Assembly (NCBI RefSeq): GCF_002165575.1
Contig: NZ_MXQF01000001.1
Location: 1 to 64,000 of the forward strand
Direction of reading: 5' to 3'
DNA from: Pseudoalteromonas sp. A601
GTDB lineage: Bacteria > Pseudomonadota > Gammaproteobacteria > Enterobacterales > Alteromonadaceae
Length of the DNA: 64,000 bases
Part shown: one piece after another, positions 35,419 through 46,146 of the stretch
Numbering within the stretch: the stretch's first letter is position 1
How the letters are laid out: every line of letters begins with the position of its first letter
Made by a program: the position numbers and the translations under genes
The notes under the pieces: model-generated
What the model was told of the DNA's origin: nothing
The model's database searches: none
Seen by the model: only the letters and a program-made list of their open reading frames with translations

Positions 35419-35781
35419 CTATTTCAATACTTCTATACGGACATCAATCAGTCCATCGTTTAGGGTTGCTATTTGGCTAAACGCGCGTTTTGATAAATCA
35501 ATCACTCGCCCACGTACGAAAGGGCCGCGGTCGTTAATTTTAACAATAACCGTTTTATTATTGGCTAAGTTTGTTACTTTCACCGCAGTACCAAAAGGCC
35601 AGTTTTTATGAGCGGCACTGATTACATGTTGATTGAATAACTCACCACTCGCTGTAGGGCGACCTTGGTATATATCAGCATAAAAGCTTGCCTTACCCTG
35701 CTCACTTAACCCCGATGATGGTACGTTACTGCAACCAAGCAATACACTGATGAAAATACTAGCTGTGATCACTCTGAACAA
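35419..35781 (-). CDS. RlpA-like lipoprotein (double-psi beta-barrel)
   Basis: The 120-residue protein has a lipoprotein signal ending in the lipobox LLGC (Cys near 16). The double-psi beta-barrel of RlpA follows: [29 protein letters not shown] and [20 protein letters not shown]. RlpA proteins are outer-membrane lipoproteins acting on denuded peptidoglycan. This one lacks the SPOR domain and is much shorter than E. coli RlpA, so septal targeting is not expected. It is convergent with cydC. Confidence 0.88.
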   Translation of the reverse strand: MFRVITASIFISVLLGCSNVPSSGLSEQGKASFYADIYQGRPTASGELFNQHVISAAHKNWPFGTAVKVTNLANNKTVIVKINDRGPFVRGRVIDLSKRAFSQIATLNDGLIDVRIEVLK

Positions 35782-35865
35782 AATAAGCTATCCCTCAACG
35801 ATAAGTTGTTCCTAGTATACTTACACTAAATGATCTAAGGCTGAATTATCGCTAAAAAACAAATA

Positions 35866-35904
35866 CAAAAAAGCCACCGATTATTGCTAAGCGGTGGCTT
35901 TTAA
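35866..35904 (-). terminator. Terminator downstream of lpxA
   Basis: AAGCCACCG (35871-35879) pairs with CGGTGGCTT (35892-35900), and the minus strand continues into TTTTTTG. It lies 13 bp past the lpxA stop. It ends the bamA-lpxA transcript before the cyd block. Confidence 0.88.
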
Positions 35905-35916
35905 AAAACAGTAAGA

Positions 35917-36687
35917 TTATCGAATAATCCCGCGCTCTGAACTCTTTACAAAATCAACCATAAGCTGTACTGCAGGATATTTAGCAGCATCTTCACTCAG
36001 TGCTGCAATTGCTTCATCAACACCTAAACTCTTACGGTAAAGTGTTTTATAAGCTCGGCGTGTCGCCATGACTTCATCACTTTCAAAACCACGGCGCTTC
36101 ATGCCTTCGGTATTAATCGCAACAGGGCCCGCCGGCGTGCCTATCGTTGTTACAAACGGTGGCACATCTTTGTTTACGCCTGAGTACATACCAACAAATG
36201 CATGCGCCCCTACTTTGCAAAACTGATGGATGCCTGAGTTACCTGCAAGGATAACCCAGTCACCAATATGTACATGGCCAGCAACAGAGGCATTATTAGC
36301 AAAAATAACGTTGTCACCAATCACCGCATCATGGGCAACATGAGTGTACGCCATAAACAAGTTGTTGCTACCAATCTTAGTAACACCTTGATCTTGAATA
36401 GTACCGCGATGAATGGTCGCGCACTCACGGATGACATTATTATCGCCAATAATCAGTGTGGTAGGTTCATTGTTGTATTTTTTGTCTTGGCAGGCTTCGC
36501 CAACTGACGCAAATTGAAAAATATGATTGCCAGAGCCAATAGTAGAAGGCCCCTTCACAACAACATGAGATTCAATAATACAGTTATCACCAATAACTAC
36601 ATCGTTACCAATATAGCTGTAAGGACCAACGGAGACGTTATCGCCTAGTTTTGCACCTGATTCGATTATCGCTGTAGGATGGATCAC
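35917..36687 (-). CDS. lpxA: UDP-GlcNAc acyltransferase
   Basis: From GTG 36687 the product is 256 residues, near the E. coli length of 262. It starts IHPTAIIESGAKLGDNVSVG and continues as left-handed beta-helix hexapeptide repeats. The catalytic His lies in MAYTHVAHDAVIG. It adds the 3-hydroxyacyl chain to UDP-GlcNAc, the first lipid A step. GTG is chosen because family members begin MIHPTA here and it lies just after the fabZ stop. An upstream ATG at 36711 would overlap fabZ. Confidence 0.95.
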   Translation of the reverse strand: MIHPTAIIESGAKLGDNVSVGPYSYIGNDVVIGDNCIIESHVVVKGPSTIGSGNHIFQFASVGEACQDKKYNNEPTTLIIGDNNVIRECATIHRGTIQDQGVTKIGSNNLFMAYTHVAHDAVIGDNVIFANNASVAGHVHIGDWVILAGNSGIHQFCKVGAHAFVGMYSGVNKDVPPFVTTIGTPAGPVAINTEGMKRRGFESDEVMATRRAYKTLYRKSLGVDEAIAALSEDAAKYPAVQLMVDFVKSSERGIIR

Positions 36688-36689
36688 AA

Positions 36690-37142
36690 TTAAAGCTCTC
36701 TTCTCGCACACATGATTTCAGCAGTACACACTACCTTACCATCAACTTTCGCTTCTGCTGCAAATTTCCATATATTGCGGCGCTCTTTTAAAAACTCTAC
36801 ATGTAAATGCATAGTATCACCAGGGACAACAGGATGCTTAAAGCGAGCGTTATCTATGGCTGCAAATAAGTATAGTTCATTCTCGCTGCGGTTTTCGACT
36901 GTTTTGAAACCAAGTAAGCCTGTCGCTTGTGCCATCGCTTCTAAAATAAGTACGCCCGGAAAAATAGGCTGATCAGGGAAATGACCGGTAAAAATCGGTT
37001 CATTAAAAGTCACATTTTTAATTGCATGAAGTGACTCGCCCGGCGTGTAATCTAATACACGATCAACCAACAACATTGGGTAACGATGCGGAAGTAAGCT
37101 TAAAATTTCTTGTATGTCTAGGCTATTTAATTCGTTTGCCAA
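36690..37142 (-). CDS. fabZ: 3-hydroxyacyl-ACP dehydratase
   Basis: From TTG 37142 the product is 150 residues, as in E. coli (151). It has the hot-dog fold with [17 protein letters not shown] (catalytic His) and [19 protein letters not shown] (catalytic Glu). TTG is favoured because AAGGA lies 7 bp upstream and the start falls after the lpxD stop. ATG 37166 would overlap lpxD. It dehydrates 3-hydroxyacyl-ACP, competing with LpxA and LpxD for the same substrate. Confidence 0.93.
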   Translation of the reverse strand: MANELNSLDIQEILSLLPHRYPMLLVDRVLDYTPGESLHAIKNVTFNEPIFTGHFPDQPIFPGVLILEAMAQATGLLGFKTVENRSENELYLFAAIDNARFKHPVVPGDTMHLHVEFLKERRNIWKFAAEAKVDGKVVCTAEIMCARREL

Positions 37143-37152
37143 AATAGCATCC

Positions 37153-38193
37153 TTATAAATTATCAACGTTTAATGACTTAGTCAGAGTCTCTAGCGCTTT
37201 AAGGCGGCCTTTCATCTCTGGCAAATTACGTAAATGAGCAATATTACGACGCCACTCTTTATTGGTAGAGTGCGGCATACCTGATGAGTAAATACCAGGT
37301 TGTGTTATTGCTTTGGTGATCATGCTCATACCTGTAAGTATAACACCATCACATATATCAATGTGACCATTTATGCCAACAAGTCCCGCAATCTGACAAT
37401 TTTTACCGATTGTAGTACTACCTGCGATCACTGTACACCCAGCAATGGCTGTACCTGAACCAATTTCTACGTTATGAGCAATGTGGACTTGATCATCGAT
37501 AATAACGTTACTGTTAATAATTGTATCGTCTATTGCACCTCGGTCGATTGTAACACCCGCACCAATTTCTACTTTATCACCGATGATTACAGCGCCTAAT
37601 TGCGGTATTTTAATCCATTGACCTTTATCATTTGCGTAACCAAAACCGTCACTACCAATGATTGCACTTGATTGAAATAAACAATTTTCACCTATTTCAA
37701 CATTATGATACACAGATACGTTTGACCACAACTTCGTATTGCGCCCTACTTTCGCATTTTGGCCAATAAAACAATTGGCACCCACTTGCACTTTATCTGC
37801 AATGACCGCGCCCGCTTCAATCACAGCATTAGCCCCAATAGAGGCTGTTTTAGCGATATCCGCATCTGGGTGAACAACTGCACTGGGGTGGACCCCTGGT
37901 GCTGCAGAGGCTGGGGTAGTATCCATTATTTGCGCAAGTTGTGCATAGCTATTGTAAGGATTCGCTGCAATGAGCTTATTACCTTGATAATACTTAGCAT
38001 CGGCGGCAGATAAAATAACAGCACTGGCGTTTGTTTCATCTAGTTGCGAGCGATATTTCTTATTCGCTAAAAATGCAATATGCCCTGAGCGGGCATTTGC
38101 GAGAGTAGCAATTTTTGATATTTCTAAAGCGCCGTCACCATCAAGCTCGGCGCCTAAAAGTTCCGCAATCTGCGAAAGCGTATAATTTTGCAT
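37153..38193 (-). CDS. lpxD: UDP-3-O-acylglucosamine N-acyltransferase
   Basis: The 346-residue protein has an N-terminal uridine-binding domain (about 1-100), a long hexapeptide-repeat beta-helix and a C-terminal helical extension. The catalytic His is in [13 protein letters not shown]. It adds the second 3-hydroxyacyl chain in lipid A synthesis. It lies between skp and fabZ in the standard order, 9 bp after skp. Confidence 0.97.
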   Translation of the reverse strand: MQNYTLSQIAELLGAELDGDGALEISKIATLANARSGHIAFLANKKYRSQLDETNASAVILSAADAKYYQGNKLIAANPYNSYAQLAQIMDTTPASAAPGVHPSAVVHPDADIAKTASIGANAVIEAGAVIADKVQVGANCFIGQNAKVGRNTKLWSNVSVYHNVEIGENCLFQSSAIIGSDGFGYANDKGQWIKIPQLGAVIIGDKVEIGAGVTIDRGAIDDTIINSNVIIDDQVHIAHNVEIGSGTAIAGCTVIAGSTTIGKNCQIAGLVGINGHIDICDGVILTGMSMITKAITQPGIYSSGMPHSTNKEWRRNIAHLRNLPEMKGRLKALETLTKSLNVDNL

Positions 38194-38202
38194 CTTTGTA
38201 TT

Positions 38203-38721
38203 CTATTGCTTACTTACTTTTTCAACAACTTTCTCTGATAAGTCAGAAACAGTTTTCGGGTTAAAGTAAACTGTTGTGTCTTTCACTTTAACTTCGTCAA
38301 ATTTACCGTCTTTAGCAACATCTTGAATTGCATCAATAATTAGCTTTTGTACTTTTGCTAGCTCTTGGTTTTGACGTGCTTTTATTTCTTGCTCTAAAGG
38401 ACGGCCTTTCTCTGCAAGACTTTTTTGCATGCCTTCAACTTTTTCACGTAGCGCATCTTTTTGTGCTTGGCTCATCGTGGTAGCTTCACGCTTGAACTTC
38501 TCAGCTTCAAAACGGATGTCACCTTGTAGCTTTTCTAACTCTTGACGACGTTCAGCGAATTCAGATTGCAAAGTTTGTTCTACTTTAGCCATTTGAGGAA
38601 TTTGCTTGTAGATTTCTTGCATATCTACAATACCTACTTTGTGAGCAAATGCACTCACTGATGTACCCATCATAAGTGTCGCTGAAATGGCAATTGCTGA
38701 TAATTTAAATGATTTTTTCAC
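38203..38721 (-). CDS. skp: Skp (OmpH-like) periplasmic chaperone
   Basis: The 172-residue protein has a signal peptide cleaved near AFA-HK and a long charged coiled coil (about 45-130). These form the tentacles of the Skp trimer that carries unfolded outer-membrane proteins to BamA. It lies 11 bp downstream of bamA in the standard order. Confidence 0.96.
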   Translation of the reverse strand: MKKSFKLSAIAISATLMMGTSVSAFAHKVGIVDMQEIYKQIPQMAKVEQTLQSEFAERRQELEKLQGDIRFEAEKFKREATTMSQAQKDALREKVEGMQKSLAEKGRPLEQEIKARQNQELAKVQKLIIDAIQDVAKDGKFDEVKVKDTTVYFNPKTVSDLSEKVVEKVSKQ

Positions 38722-38732
38722 AAAAAACTCCT

Positions 38733-41204
38733 TTAGAAAGTGTTACTAATATTAAAACTGATGGTCTTCGTATCGTCATCTTCTTCTTGTTGCAATGGAT
38801 ACGCAAAACTAATCAGCATTGGACCCATCGGAGAGATCCACTGTAATGATAAACCAGTCGAAACCCTAAAGCGTAGCGGATCTGAATAATCCTCTAGTTT
38901 TGCGCGTTCATCCGGTCCTAAACTTTGATAACGGTCAACGTTAAATTCTGTATCCCATACGTTAGCAGCATCAACAAAGAAGCTGGTACGCACAGAGCTT
39001 GTATTCTCTTCATCTAAGAATGGAGTTGGAACAATAAGTTCCATACCCGCAACGGCTTTGGCATTACCACCAATACGCCCTTGTGGTGTAAGTACATCAA
39101 ACTCTGATGCGCCGCCTATATTACCTGTTGGCGTACCATCTTTGGACGGTGTACCAGGAATTAATTGCGGTGTACGTGAAATAGCACGTGGTAGTATGGT
39201 ATTTCTATCAAAACCACGTAGTTCCATTTCAGTGATACGGAAATACTCTTGGAACGGCAATGTTTGGTCGTAGCCGTTAGTAGTACCATAACCGTTACCG
39301 TAACCTAATGCGGCACGGGTTGAGAATACCCAACGATGATTGTCACTGATTGGCCAGTAAAAACGTGAGTCATAATTTAGCTTAAAGTACGTTAAATCCG
39401 AGTTTGGCGTTGTACCTGTTAAATTAAGTGTTTGACGTGAACCCGCAGTTGGGAATAAACCTCGGTTTACCGTTACACGTGACCAACCCACACTGAGCTC
39501 GTACTTAGTAAAGTCAAAACCGGCATCTGGGTTTTCAGGGTCTAAGAATGTTTCACGCAATACGCGGGTTTGTTCGTATTCAGCAATCTCTGACAATTCT
39601 TCTTGAATCCAACGAACACCAAAGTTAACTCGGTTTACAGCATCAATAGGGAAACCAATGTTCGTCCCGATACCATAACTTTTTGATTTATAGTCAATCA
39701 AGCTAAATTTACTGGCGTCATAGTTGCTATAAAATATGCTACTACCTTGCGATACACCATCTGGCGTAAAGTACGGGTCAGTATATGATAGACTTACACG
39801 CTCTGAACCACGTGAAGTATTGATATTAAAACCAATTTGATTACCCGTGCCTAAGAAGTTCGACTCAGTAACTCCAATATTAAATTGCAGACCCAGATAA
39901 GAACCATACGCAAGACCTGCATTGAAGCTACCCGCTGATTGCTCTTTTACCGTAAAATCAACATCAACCTGATCATCAACTCCTGGTACAGGCACAACAT
40001 TAAAATCAACACTTTCCATGTAAGGCAAACGCTGAATTTGTAGCTTTGAACGCTCTAAGTTCTGATTAGAAAGCCAAGCACCTTCTAGCTGTGTCATTTC
40101 ACGGCGCAGTACTTCATCAGCCGTATTTTGGTTACCACCAACAATGATGCGACGAACGTAAACTCGCTTGCCTGGATTAACTGATAAGGTTAATTGTACT
40201 TCTTTATTTTCATCATCAATTTCAGGGATAGTGCGTACTTCAGCATTTGCATAGCCAAAGCGAGCTAAATAACTTTTAATAAACTCTTCTGAGGATGTAA
40301 CCACTGAGCCATTATAAAGCTCACCGGCTCGAAGTGGGATAACACTTTTTATAAGTTCTTCACGGCCAAGTAAGTCCCCTATAAAGTCAAAGCCTTTAAC
40401 TTTATATTTGACACCTTCACTGATATTAGCCGTTACGTACACTGATTCACGCTCAGGGCTAACTGAAACCTGAGTTGAGTCAATATTAAAGCGTAAGTAA
40501 CCACGGTCGAGGTAATAGCTACGAATGTTTTCGAGATCGCCTTCGATGGTTTGCTTTTGGTAACGATCGCTCCCCATAAACTGCCACCAAGGTAAATCTT
40601 GTTGTGATTCGGCCAGTGCTAATAACTCTTCATCCGAGAACAACTCATTACCGACTAGATTAATTTGACGAATTGAAGCTGCGTCGCCCTCGTCAAATTC
40701 AAGTTTAAGTTTTACTCGGTTACGCGGTAATTTAATAATACTGATATCTATTTTAGCGTTGTACTTACCAATACTATGAAAGAACTCAATTAAGCCTTTT
40801 TCAATATTATCAACCACGGTTTTATCAAGTGGCTCACCTTGGCGAATATCTTGTTGCTCTAAAGACTGATTTAATTGCTCGTCTTTAATATCTTTATTGC
40901 CATCAAACTCTATTGCGCTGATAGTCGGGCGTTCAGTTACTCTAAAAATAACATTATTGCCATCACGCAAGGCTTTTATATTGTCGAAGTGACCTGAGCC
41001 ATACAATGACTTAATTGTTTTTGAAATTGTATAGTCATCTACACTGTCACCGACATTGATAGGGATATGCGTTAACGCAGCACCGAGTGCCACACGCTGT
41101 AAACCTTCAACTTTTAAATCGTCAACAATAAAGGAGTCTTGGCCAAGGGCTGCAAAACTTGCCCCTAATAAACTTGTTACTGCCAAATGTTTTTTTATAG
41201 CCAT
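38733..41204 (-). CDS. bamA: BamA, outer-membrane protein assembly factor
   Basis: From ATG 41204 the product is 823 residues. It has a signal peptide (MAIKKHLAVTSLLGASFAAL), five POTRA domains (about 22-420) and a C-terminal 16-strand barrel ending in Phe (ISFNISNTF). The barrel carries the conserved VRGF-type motif as LRGFDRN. ATG 41204 is chosen because the signal peptide starts there with AAAGGA upstream; the longer frame would bury it. It folds beta-barrel proteins into the outer membrane. Confidence 0.96.
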   Translation of the reverse strand: MAIKKHLAVTSLLGASFAALGQDSFIVDDLKVEGLQRVALGAALTHIPINVGDSVDDYTISKTIKSLYGSGHFDNIKALRDGNNVIFRVTERPTISAIEFDGNKDIKDEQLNQSLEQQDIRQGEPLDKTVVDNIEKGLIEFFHSIGKYNAKIDISIIKLPRNRVKLKLEFDEGDAASIRQINLVGNELFSDEELLALAESQQDLPWWQFMGSDRYQKQTIEGDLENIRSYYLDRGYLRFNIDSTQVSVSPERESVYVTANISEGVKYKVKGFDFIGDLLGREELIKSVIPLRAGELYNGSVVTSSEEFIKSYLARFGYANAEVRTIPEIDDENKEVQLTLSVNPGKRVYVRRIIVGGNQNTADEVLRREMTQLEGAWLSNQNLERSKLQIQRLPYMESVDFNVVPVPGVDDQVDVDFTVKEQSAGSFNAGLAYGSYLGLQFNIGVTESNFLGTGNQIGFNINTSRGSERVSLSYTDPYFTPDGVSQGSSIFYSNYDASKFSLIDYKSKSYGIGTNIGFPIDAVNRVNFGVRWIQEELSEIAEYEQTRVLRETFLDPENPDAGFDFTKYELSVGWSRVTVNRGLFPTAGSRQTLNLTGTTPNSDLTYFKLNYDSRFYWPISDNHRWVFSTRAALGYGNGYGTTNGYDQTLPFQEYFRITEMELRGFDRNTILPRAISRTPQLIPGTPSKDGTPTGNIGGASEFDVLTPQGRIGGNAKAVAGMELIVPTPFLDEENTSSVRTSFFVDAANVWDTEFNVDRYQSLGPDERAKLEDYSDPLRFRVSTGLSLQWISPMGPMLISFAYPLQQEEDDDTKTISFNISNTF

Positions 41205-41297
41205 TTTATTATCTTTATCCTTTACAACTGTATTACCGCTCAACACCAACATACGGTGTTTTACAATCGTGTTCTAATTCGAGACCGTCGCTATTTT

Positions 41298-42650
41298 CTA
41301 TAAACGGGATACATCATTGAACAAAGCGAAACATGTTAGAAAAATGAGTAGCAAGGCTCCCACTTTAAAACCAAATTCTTGTGTCTTTTCAGAGACCGGC
41401 TTTTTACGGAAAAGTTCAACTATGTAATACATTAAGTGACCACCATCAAGCACTGGTAAGGGTAATAAGTTAAATACACCCAAGTTAACACTAATTAATG
41501 CTAAAAAGCTTAAAAAGGCAACAAAACCATAGCTTACGCTAGTTCCAGCCCCAACGGCAATACCAACTGGACCACTTAAATTTTTCACTGACACTTGACC
41601 TGTAATTAAGTTACCGATCATGTCAAAACTTAAACTAATTAAACGCCATGTTTCTGTTATGCCCAGCACAATACTATCGAGTGGACCATAATGTCTAGTC
41701 TCTATATACCCCGCTGGCCACTGCTCAACAACAGGTGCGACACCTAAAAAGCCTTGTTGCTGTCCGTCTGCGCCATTACGCGCTTTAGGCGTAACGACCA
41801 ACTGCTTTATACTATCTTGTCTTTTTACACTAAATTGTAATGATTTGTTAGCTGATTGCTGAATAAGATTAACTAATTGCTGCCAACTGCTTATTGTTTC
41901 ATCACCTACCATAATAATTGTATCGCCAACTCTTAAATCTGCTTCAGCAGCTGCCGAGTTTGCAGTAATTGCTGCTACCTCTAAAGTTGCATTAGGTCTA
42001 AACGGCACAATACCCAATGACGCTAGAGGTGGCACGTCTTGTTGGTCTAACTTCCAGCCATCAATATTTATGGTTTTTACTTGTTCTTGATATTGTTCAT
42101 CGCGCACTGTTACAGCAACATTACTATCCCCTAAGCTTGCCATAAATGAAAATGTCGCATCTTGCCAGGTTGCTATTTCGTCATCACCAATTTTGATAAT
42201 TTGCTGCTTTGCAGTAATACCCGCCAGTTCTGCTCGGCTGCCTTCATTAACGCTACCAACTACCGGCTTGATTGACTGCACGCCGACCATGTACATAACG
42301 GCTAAAGCAAAAATAGCAAAAGTAAAATTTGCCATAGGCCCGGCAGCAACGATAGCAATACGCGCCTGAACTGACTTGGCATTAAATGAAAGGTGACGCT
42401 CAGATTCAGGTACTTCATCAACTCGCTCGTCAAGCATTTTAACATAGCCGCCAAGTGGGATTGCTGCGATTACATACTCAGTGCCTTGTTTGTCGTGCCA
42501 CTTTAACAATGGTTTACCAAAGCCAATAGAAAAACGCAGTACTTTTACGCCCGCTTTTCTCGCCACCCAAAAGTGACCATATTCATGCACGGTAACTAAA
42601 ATACCTAATGCCAGAATGAACGAACCTAGATTCCAGAAAAAATCGAACAT
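41298..42650 (-). CDS. rseP: RseP, site-2 intramembrane zinc protease
   Basis: The 450-residue protein has the zinc-binding HEYGH (residues 22-26) in the first membrane helix and LDGGH near the C-terminus. Two PDZ domains lie in the middle (about 115-190 and 200-290), and four membrane helices are predicted. It cuts RseA during sigma-E envelope stress and clears signal peptides. It starts one base after dxr and precedes bamA. Confidence 0.97.
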   Translation of the reverse strand: MFDFFWNLGSFILALGILVTVHEYGHFWVARKAGVKVLRFSIGFGKPLLKWHDKQGTEYVIAAIPLGGYVKMLDERVDEVPESERHLSFNAKSVQARIAIVAAGPMANFTFAIFALAVMYMVGVQSIKPVVGSVNEGSRAELAGITAKQQIIKIGDDEIATWQDATFSFMASLGDSNVAVTVRDEQYQEQVKTINIDGWKLDQQDVPPLASLGIVPFRPNATLEVAAITANSAAAEADLRVGDTIIMVGDETISSWQQLVNLIQQSANKSLQFSVKRQDSIKQLVVTPKARNGADGQQQGFLGVAPVVEQWPAGYIETRHYGPLDSIVLGITETWRLISLSFDMIGNLITGQVSVKNLSGPVGIAVGAGTSVSYGFVAFLSFLALISVNLGVFNLLPLPVLDGGHLMYYIVELFRKKPVSEKTQEFGFKVGALLLIFLTCFALFNDVSRL

Positions 42651-42651
42651 A

Positions 42652-43857
42652 TTAGCGTTGTACCTTGCGTATTTGTTGTGTAGCTTGTTCGCGTGCTAAT
42701 TGATCACACGCTAAGATTTCATCGAGCGTATGCACATTTACATCGGTTGTTGCCTCAAGTGTTTGTGCATTAACGCGGTATATATCTGTAAAAGCGATAT
42801 CACCATTTAGAAAAGCAGCAACTGCAATTTCGTTAGCCGCATTAACAGTGGTTGTTGCGCCTTGCCCGGCTTCGCACGCTGCTATTGCCAAGGCTAAATT
42901 AGGGTATCGAGTAAAATCAGGTTTGGTAAACGTAAAGTCGGCAATTTGTGAGAAGTCTAATGGTTTAACTCCTGCGTCAATACGCTGCGGATATGCAAGT
43001 GCGTGTGCAATTGGGGTGCGCATATCAGGATTACCCATTTGCGCCAGTACAGAGCCATCTTGGTACTGTACCATTGAATGTATAATACTTTGTGGGTGAA
43101 TCACCACGTCAATATCTTGTGCTGAACAATTAAATAACCATTTGGCCTCAATAAACTCTAAACCTTTGTTCATCATGGTGGCTGAATCAACAGAAATCTT
43201 TTGTCCCATAGACCAATTTGGGTGGGCAACCGCTTCAGCGACCGTCACAGCAGCCAAGGTGTCTATATCACGAGTAAGAAATGGGCCACCAGAACCTGTA
43301 AGTAAAATTTTACTCACGCCATGCTGCGCTATTTTAGCATTACCTTGCGAGCCCTGTAATGCACTAGGTAGGCATTGAAAAATTGCGTTATGCTCACTGT
43401 CTATTGGCAGTAACGTAGCCTTATGCTGTTGTACTTGATCAATAAATAACTGCCCTGACATCACTAAAGATTCTTTGTTTGCAAGGAGTACTTTTTTACC
43501 TGCAGTCACCGCACTTAAAGTGGGTATTAAACCCGCGGCGCCGACAATGGCAGACATCACGGCATCAACATCTGGGTGAGCACTCATCTCACTCATTGCA
43601 TCAGAGCCACTGCGGACAATCGTTTTACAATCTGTACCGGCTAAGTGCTGAATTAATTGCTCTGCTGCTTCAGTTGTTGCCATAACAGCAAATTTAGGCT
43701 GATGCGTAACGCATAGCTGAGCCATTAATTTAGCATTAGCACCTGCTGTAAGGGCAAATACTTCGAACTGACTTTGATTACGGGCAATGACATCTAATGT
43801 ACTAATGCCAATCGAGCCTGTTGCACCCAGTATAACTAGTTGCTGTCTACAACTCAT
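42652..43857 (-). CDS. dxr: 1-deoxy-D-xylulose-5-phosphate reductoisomerase
   Basis: The 401-residue protein has the N-terminal NADPH fold ([18 protein letters not shown]), [12 protein letters not shown], the metal and substrate loop [12 protein letters not shown], and GPFLTRD. It makes methylerythritol phosphate, the committed step of bacterial isoprenoid synthesis. It overlaps cdsA by 4 nt. Confidence 0.97.
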   Translation of the reverse strand: MSCRQQLVILGATGSIGISTLDVIARNQSQFEVFALTAGANAKLMAQLCVTHQPKFAVMATTEAAEQLIQHLAGTDCKTIVRSGSDAMSEMSAHPDVDAVMSAIVGAAGLIPTLSAVTAGKKVLLANKESLVMSGQLFIDQVQQHKATLLPIDSEHNAIFQCLPSALQGSQGNAKIAQHGVSKILLTGSGGPFLTRDIDTLAAVTVAEAVAHPNWSMGQKISVDSATMMNKGLEFIEAKWLFNCSAQDIDVVIHPQSIIHSMVQYQDGSVLAQMGNPDMRTPIAHALAYPQRIDAGVKPLDFSQIADFTFTKPDFTRYPNLALAIAACEAGQGATTTVNAANEIAVAAFLNGDIAFTDIYRVNAQTLEATTDVNVHTLDEILACDQLAREQATQQIRKVQR

Positions 43858-44720
43858 AAACTAAGTGTCCACGCATAACATAAAACAAAAATAGGTGCGG
43901 CGGCGGTTAAACTATCAAGTCTGTCTAAAATACCACCGTGACCTGGCAAGCATGAACCACTGTCTTTTAAGCCAGCTTCGCGTTTAAACATGCTTTCTAA
44001 TAAGTCACCAATCGCTGAAAACAAAGCGATAAAAATAGTCATCACAGCGTAAATTGGCCATACGGCCATATCTACGTCAGTAAAATGGCAAAACGCCAAA
44101 ACAAAGATGACCGCTGCAACAACACCACCTGCGAGCCCTTCAATTGTTTTATTGGGGCTGACCTTAGGCATTAATTTATGTTTACCAAAATTCTTTCCGG
44201 TAAAGTAAGCGCCAATATCAGCACTCCACACAATTCCCAATACGACAAGGATTAACATTGAGCCAAAGTGCGTGGACTCTAAGTAGTTAGCGCTTCGTAG
44301 TGTATTCAATGCAAGCCACAATGGTACTAAAGTTAATATACCGGCAATTGCACGCATCACTAAACCATCATTCCATGCTTTAGCCATAGCGGGATAACGC
44401 CATACTAGGTAAGTTGCGACAATCCACCATGAGAATGACAAAGTAAATATATAGTTTGCATCTCCCACTAACTGACCATCAACCCAGAGTGATTCTATTG
44501 GCCAATGCCAATTCAGCAAGGCTAAAAATATACCTATAAAAACGACAAATGCCACTCGTTTGACTTTATTACAAAGCCCCATAAATGCAGACCATTCCCA
44601 CGCGCCTAATAAAACAATGGCACCAGCGATGTAACTAAATAAAGTCAGTGGTGTATAAAAAACTAATAACAGCGCCAAAGGCGCTAGCACTAAAGAAGTT
44701 AAAATTCGTTGTTTTAGCAA
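43854..44720 (-). CDS. cdsA: Phosphatidate cytidylyltransferase
   Basis: The 288-residue integral membrane protein has about eight helices. The C-terminal CDP-alcohol signature is [21 protein letters not shown] with [13 protein letters not shown]. It makes CDP-diacylglycerol for phospholipid synthesis. It lies between uppS and dxr in the common gammaproteobacterial order. Confidence 0.97.
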   Translation of the reverse strand: MLKQRILTSLVLAPLALLLVFYTPLTLFSYIAGAIVLLGAWEWSAFMGLCNKVKRVAFVVFIGIFLALLNWHWPIESLWVDGQLVGDANYIFTLSFSWWIVATYLVWRYPAMAKAWNDGLVMRAIAGILTLVPLWLALNTLRSANYLESTHFGSMLILVVLGIVWSADIGAYFTGKNFGKHKLMPKVSPNKTIEGLAGGVVAAVIFVLAFCHFTDVDMAVWPIYAVMTIFIALFSAIGDLLESMFKREAGLKDSGSCLPGHGGILDRLDSLTAAAPIFVLCYAWTLSL

Positions 44721-44736
44721 AGTGTTACCCTTTTAA

Positions 44737-45498
44737 TTAGGTTTCGGCGAGTAATTGTTTTATTTGTTCGCCGGTACAACCGAATCGTCGCTCTCTGGCA
44801 ACGTAGCAGGCGATAGCGTCAGCAAAAGCAGCTTCATTGAAGTCTGGCCAAAGCGTATCTGTAAAATAAAGCTCAGCATAAGCTGCTTGCCATAATAAAA
44901 AGTTACTTATGCGCAAATCACCACCAGTGCGGATCAGCAAATCAGGTTCAGCCTGATCGTGCATGCTCATTTGCGAAGCCATAAGTTGCTCAGTAATATC
45001 GTTAGGATCTAATTGTCCAGCAGCAACCTGTTTCCCTAACTGTTTAGCTGCATTAGCAACATCCCAACGGCCGCCATAATTTGCAGCCACGTTTAATTTA
45101 AGCCCTGTGTTATCTGCAGTCAGTGCATGCGCTGCATCCACTTTGCTGCGAAGAGTGTCAGAGAAACGAGATAAGTCGCCAATAATCGTTAACTTTACAT
45201 TATTTTTATGAAGCTTTTTCACTTCCTTGCTTAGGACAAATAAAAATAATTCCATTAACGTACTAACTTCATCTTCTGGGCGTTGCCAATTTTCACTACT
45301 GAAAGCGAATAACGTCAGCGACTCTACACCCAATTTAGTACAAAATTGGACAGACTGACGCACGGCATCCACACCTTTTTTGTGTCCATAAACACGCGGT
45401 CTGTTTTTAGCCTGCGCCCAGCGCCCATTGCCGTCCATGATTATAGCGACATGCTTGGGTAAACATTGCTGTGAAATTTTGTCAGCGTTAAGAACCAT
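44737..45498 (-). CDS. uppS: Undecaprenyl diphosphate synthase
   Basis: From ATG 45498 the product is 253 residues, as in E. coli. It has [14 protein letters not shown] (catalytic Asp), [11 protein letters not shown] and the C-terminal [19 protein letters not shown]. It makes the C55 carrier for peptidoglycan and O-antigen. A longer frame to 45555 runs through the frr terminator hairpin, so it is not used. ATG 45516 is an alternative. Confidence 0.94.
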   Translation of the reverse strand: MVLNADKISQQCLPKHVAIIMDGNGRWAQAKNRPRVYGHKKGVDAVRQSVQFCTKLGVESLTLFAFSSENWQRPEDEVSTLMELFLFVLSKEVKKLHKNNVKLTIIGDLSRFSDTLRSKVDAAHALTADNTGLKLNVAANYGGRWDVANAAKQLGKQVAAGQLDPNDITEQLMASQMSMHDQAEPDLLIRTGGDLRISNFLLWQAAYAELYFTDTLWPDFNEAAFADAIACYVARERRFGCTGEQIKQLLAET

Positions 45499-45513
45499 AA
45501 ATATCGAGTATTC

Positions 45514-45554
45514 CATAAAAAAACGCCGCCTAGTATACCCTAGACGGCGTTTCA
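45514..45554 (-). terminator. Terminator downstream of frr
   Basis: AAACGCCG-T-CTAG pairs with CTAG-G-CGGCGTTT on the minus strand around a short loop (45521-45552), followed by a T7 tract. It lies about 20 bp past the frr stop and just before uppS. uppS thus likely depends on readthrough or its own promoter. Confidence 0.85.
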
Positions 45555-45574
45555 AAACTAATAAATTTAGTTGC

Positions 45575-46132
45575 CTAGATTTCCATCAACTCAGCTTCTT
45601 TCGCTGTTAATTGAGTATCCATCTCTTTGATGAACTTATCTGTTAGCTTTTGGATAGCATCTTCAGCTTGGTGCGCTTCATCTTCTGAAATATCTTTATC
45701 TTTCAATAAGCTTTTTACATCACCATTAGCATCACGACGAATATTACGTACTGCAACACGGCCACTTTCTACTTCACCACGTACGATTTTAATTAAATCT
45801 TTACGACGTTCTTCAGTTAGTGGAGGTAGTGGTACACGAATAACTGCACCCGCTGACATAGGATTCAAGCCCAGATCAGATGCCATAATTGCTTTTTCTA
45901 CCGCTTGTGCAAGAGACTTATCAAATACACTTAGTGCAAGTGTACGTGAGTCTTCAATTGTAACGTTGGCTACTTGGTTTAACGGCGTTGGTGCACCGTA
46001 ATAAGACACCATAATACCATCTAAAAGTGCCGGATGAGCACGACCTGTACGAATTTTAGATAATTGACTGCCAAGTGCCGTTACACTTTTCTGCATACGT
46101 TCTGCAGCATCTTTTTGAATATCGTTAATCAC
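45575..46132 (-). CDS. frr: Ribosome recycling factor
   Basis: The 185-residue protein matches the RRF length and start ([16 protein letters not shown]). It has the [24 protein letters not shown] hinge and VRNIRRDAN. It splits post-termination ribosomes with EF-G. It starts 14 bp after pyrH. Confidence 0.98.
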   Translation of the reverse strand: MINDIQKDAAERMQKSVTALGSQLSKIRTGRAHPALLDGIMVSYYGAPTPLNQVANVTIEDSRTLALSVFDKSLAQAVEKAIMASDLGLNPMSAGAVIRVPLPPLTEERRKDLIKIVRGEVESGRVAVRNIRRDANGDVKSLLKDKDISEDEAHQAEDAIQKLTDKFIKEMDTQLTAKEAELMEI

Positions 46133-46146
46133 GGTTCAATCCTAAT

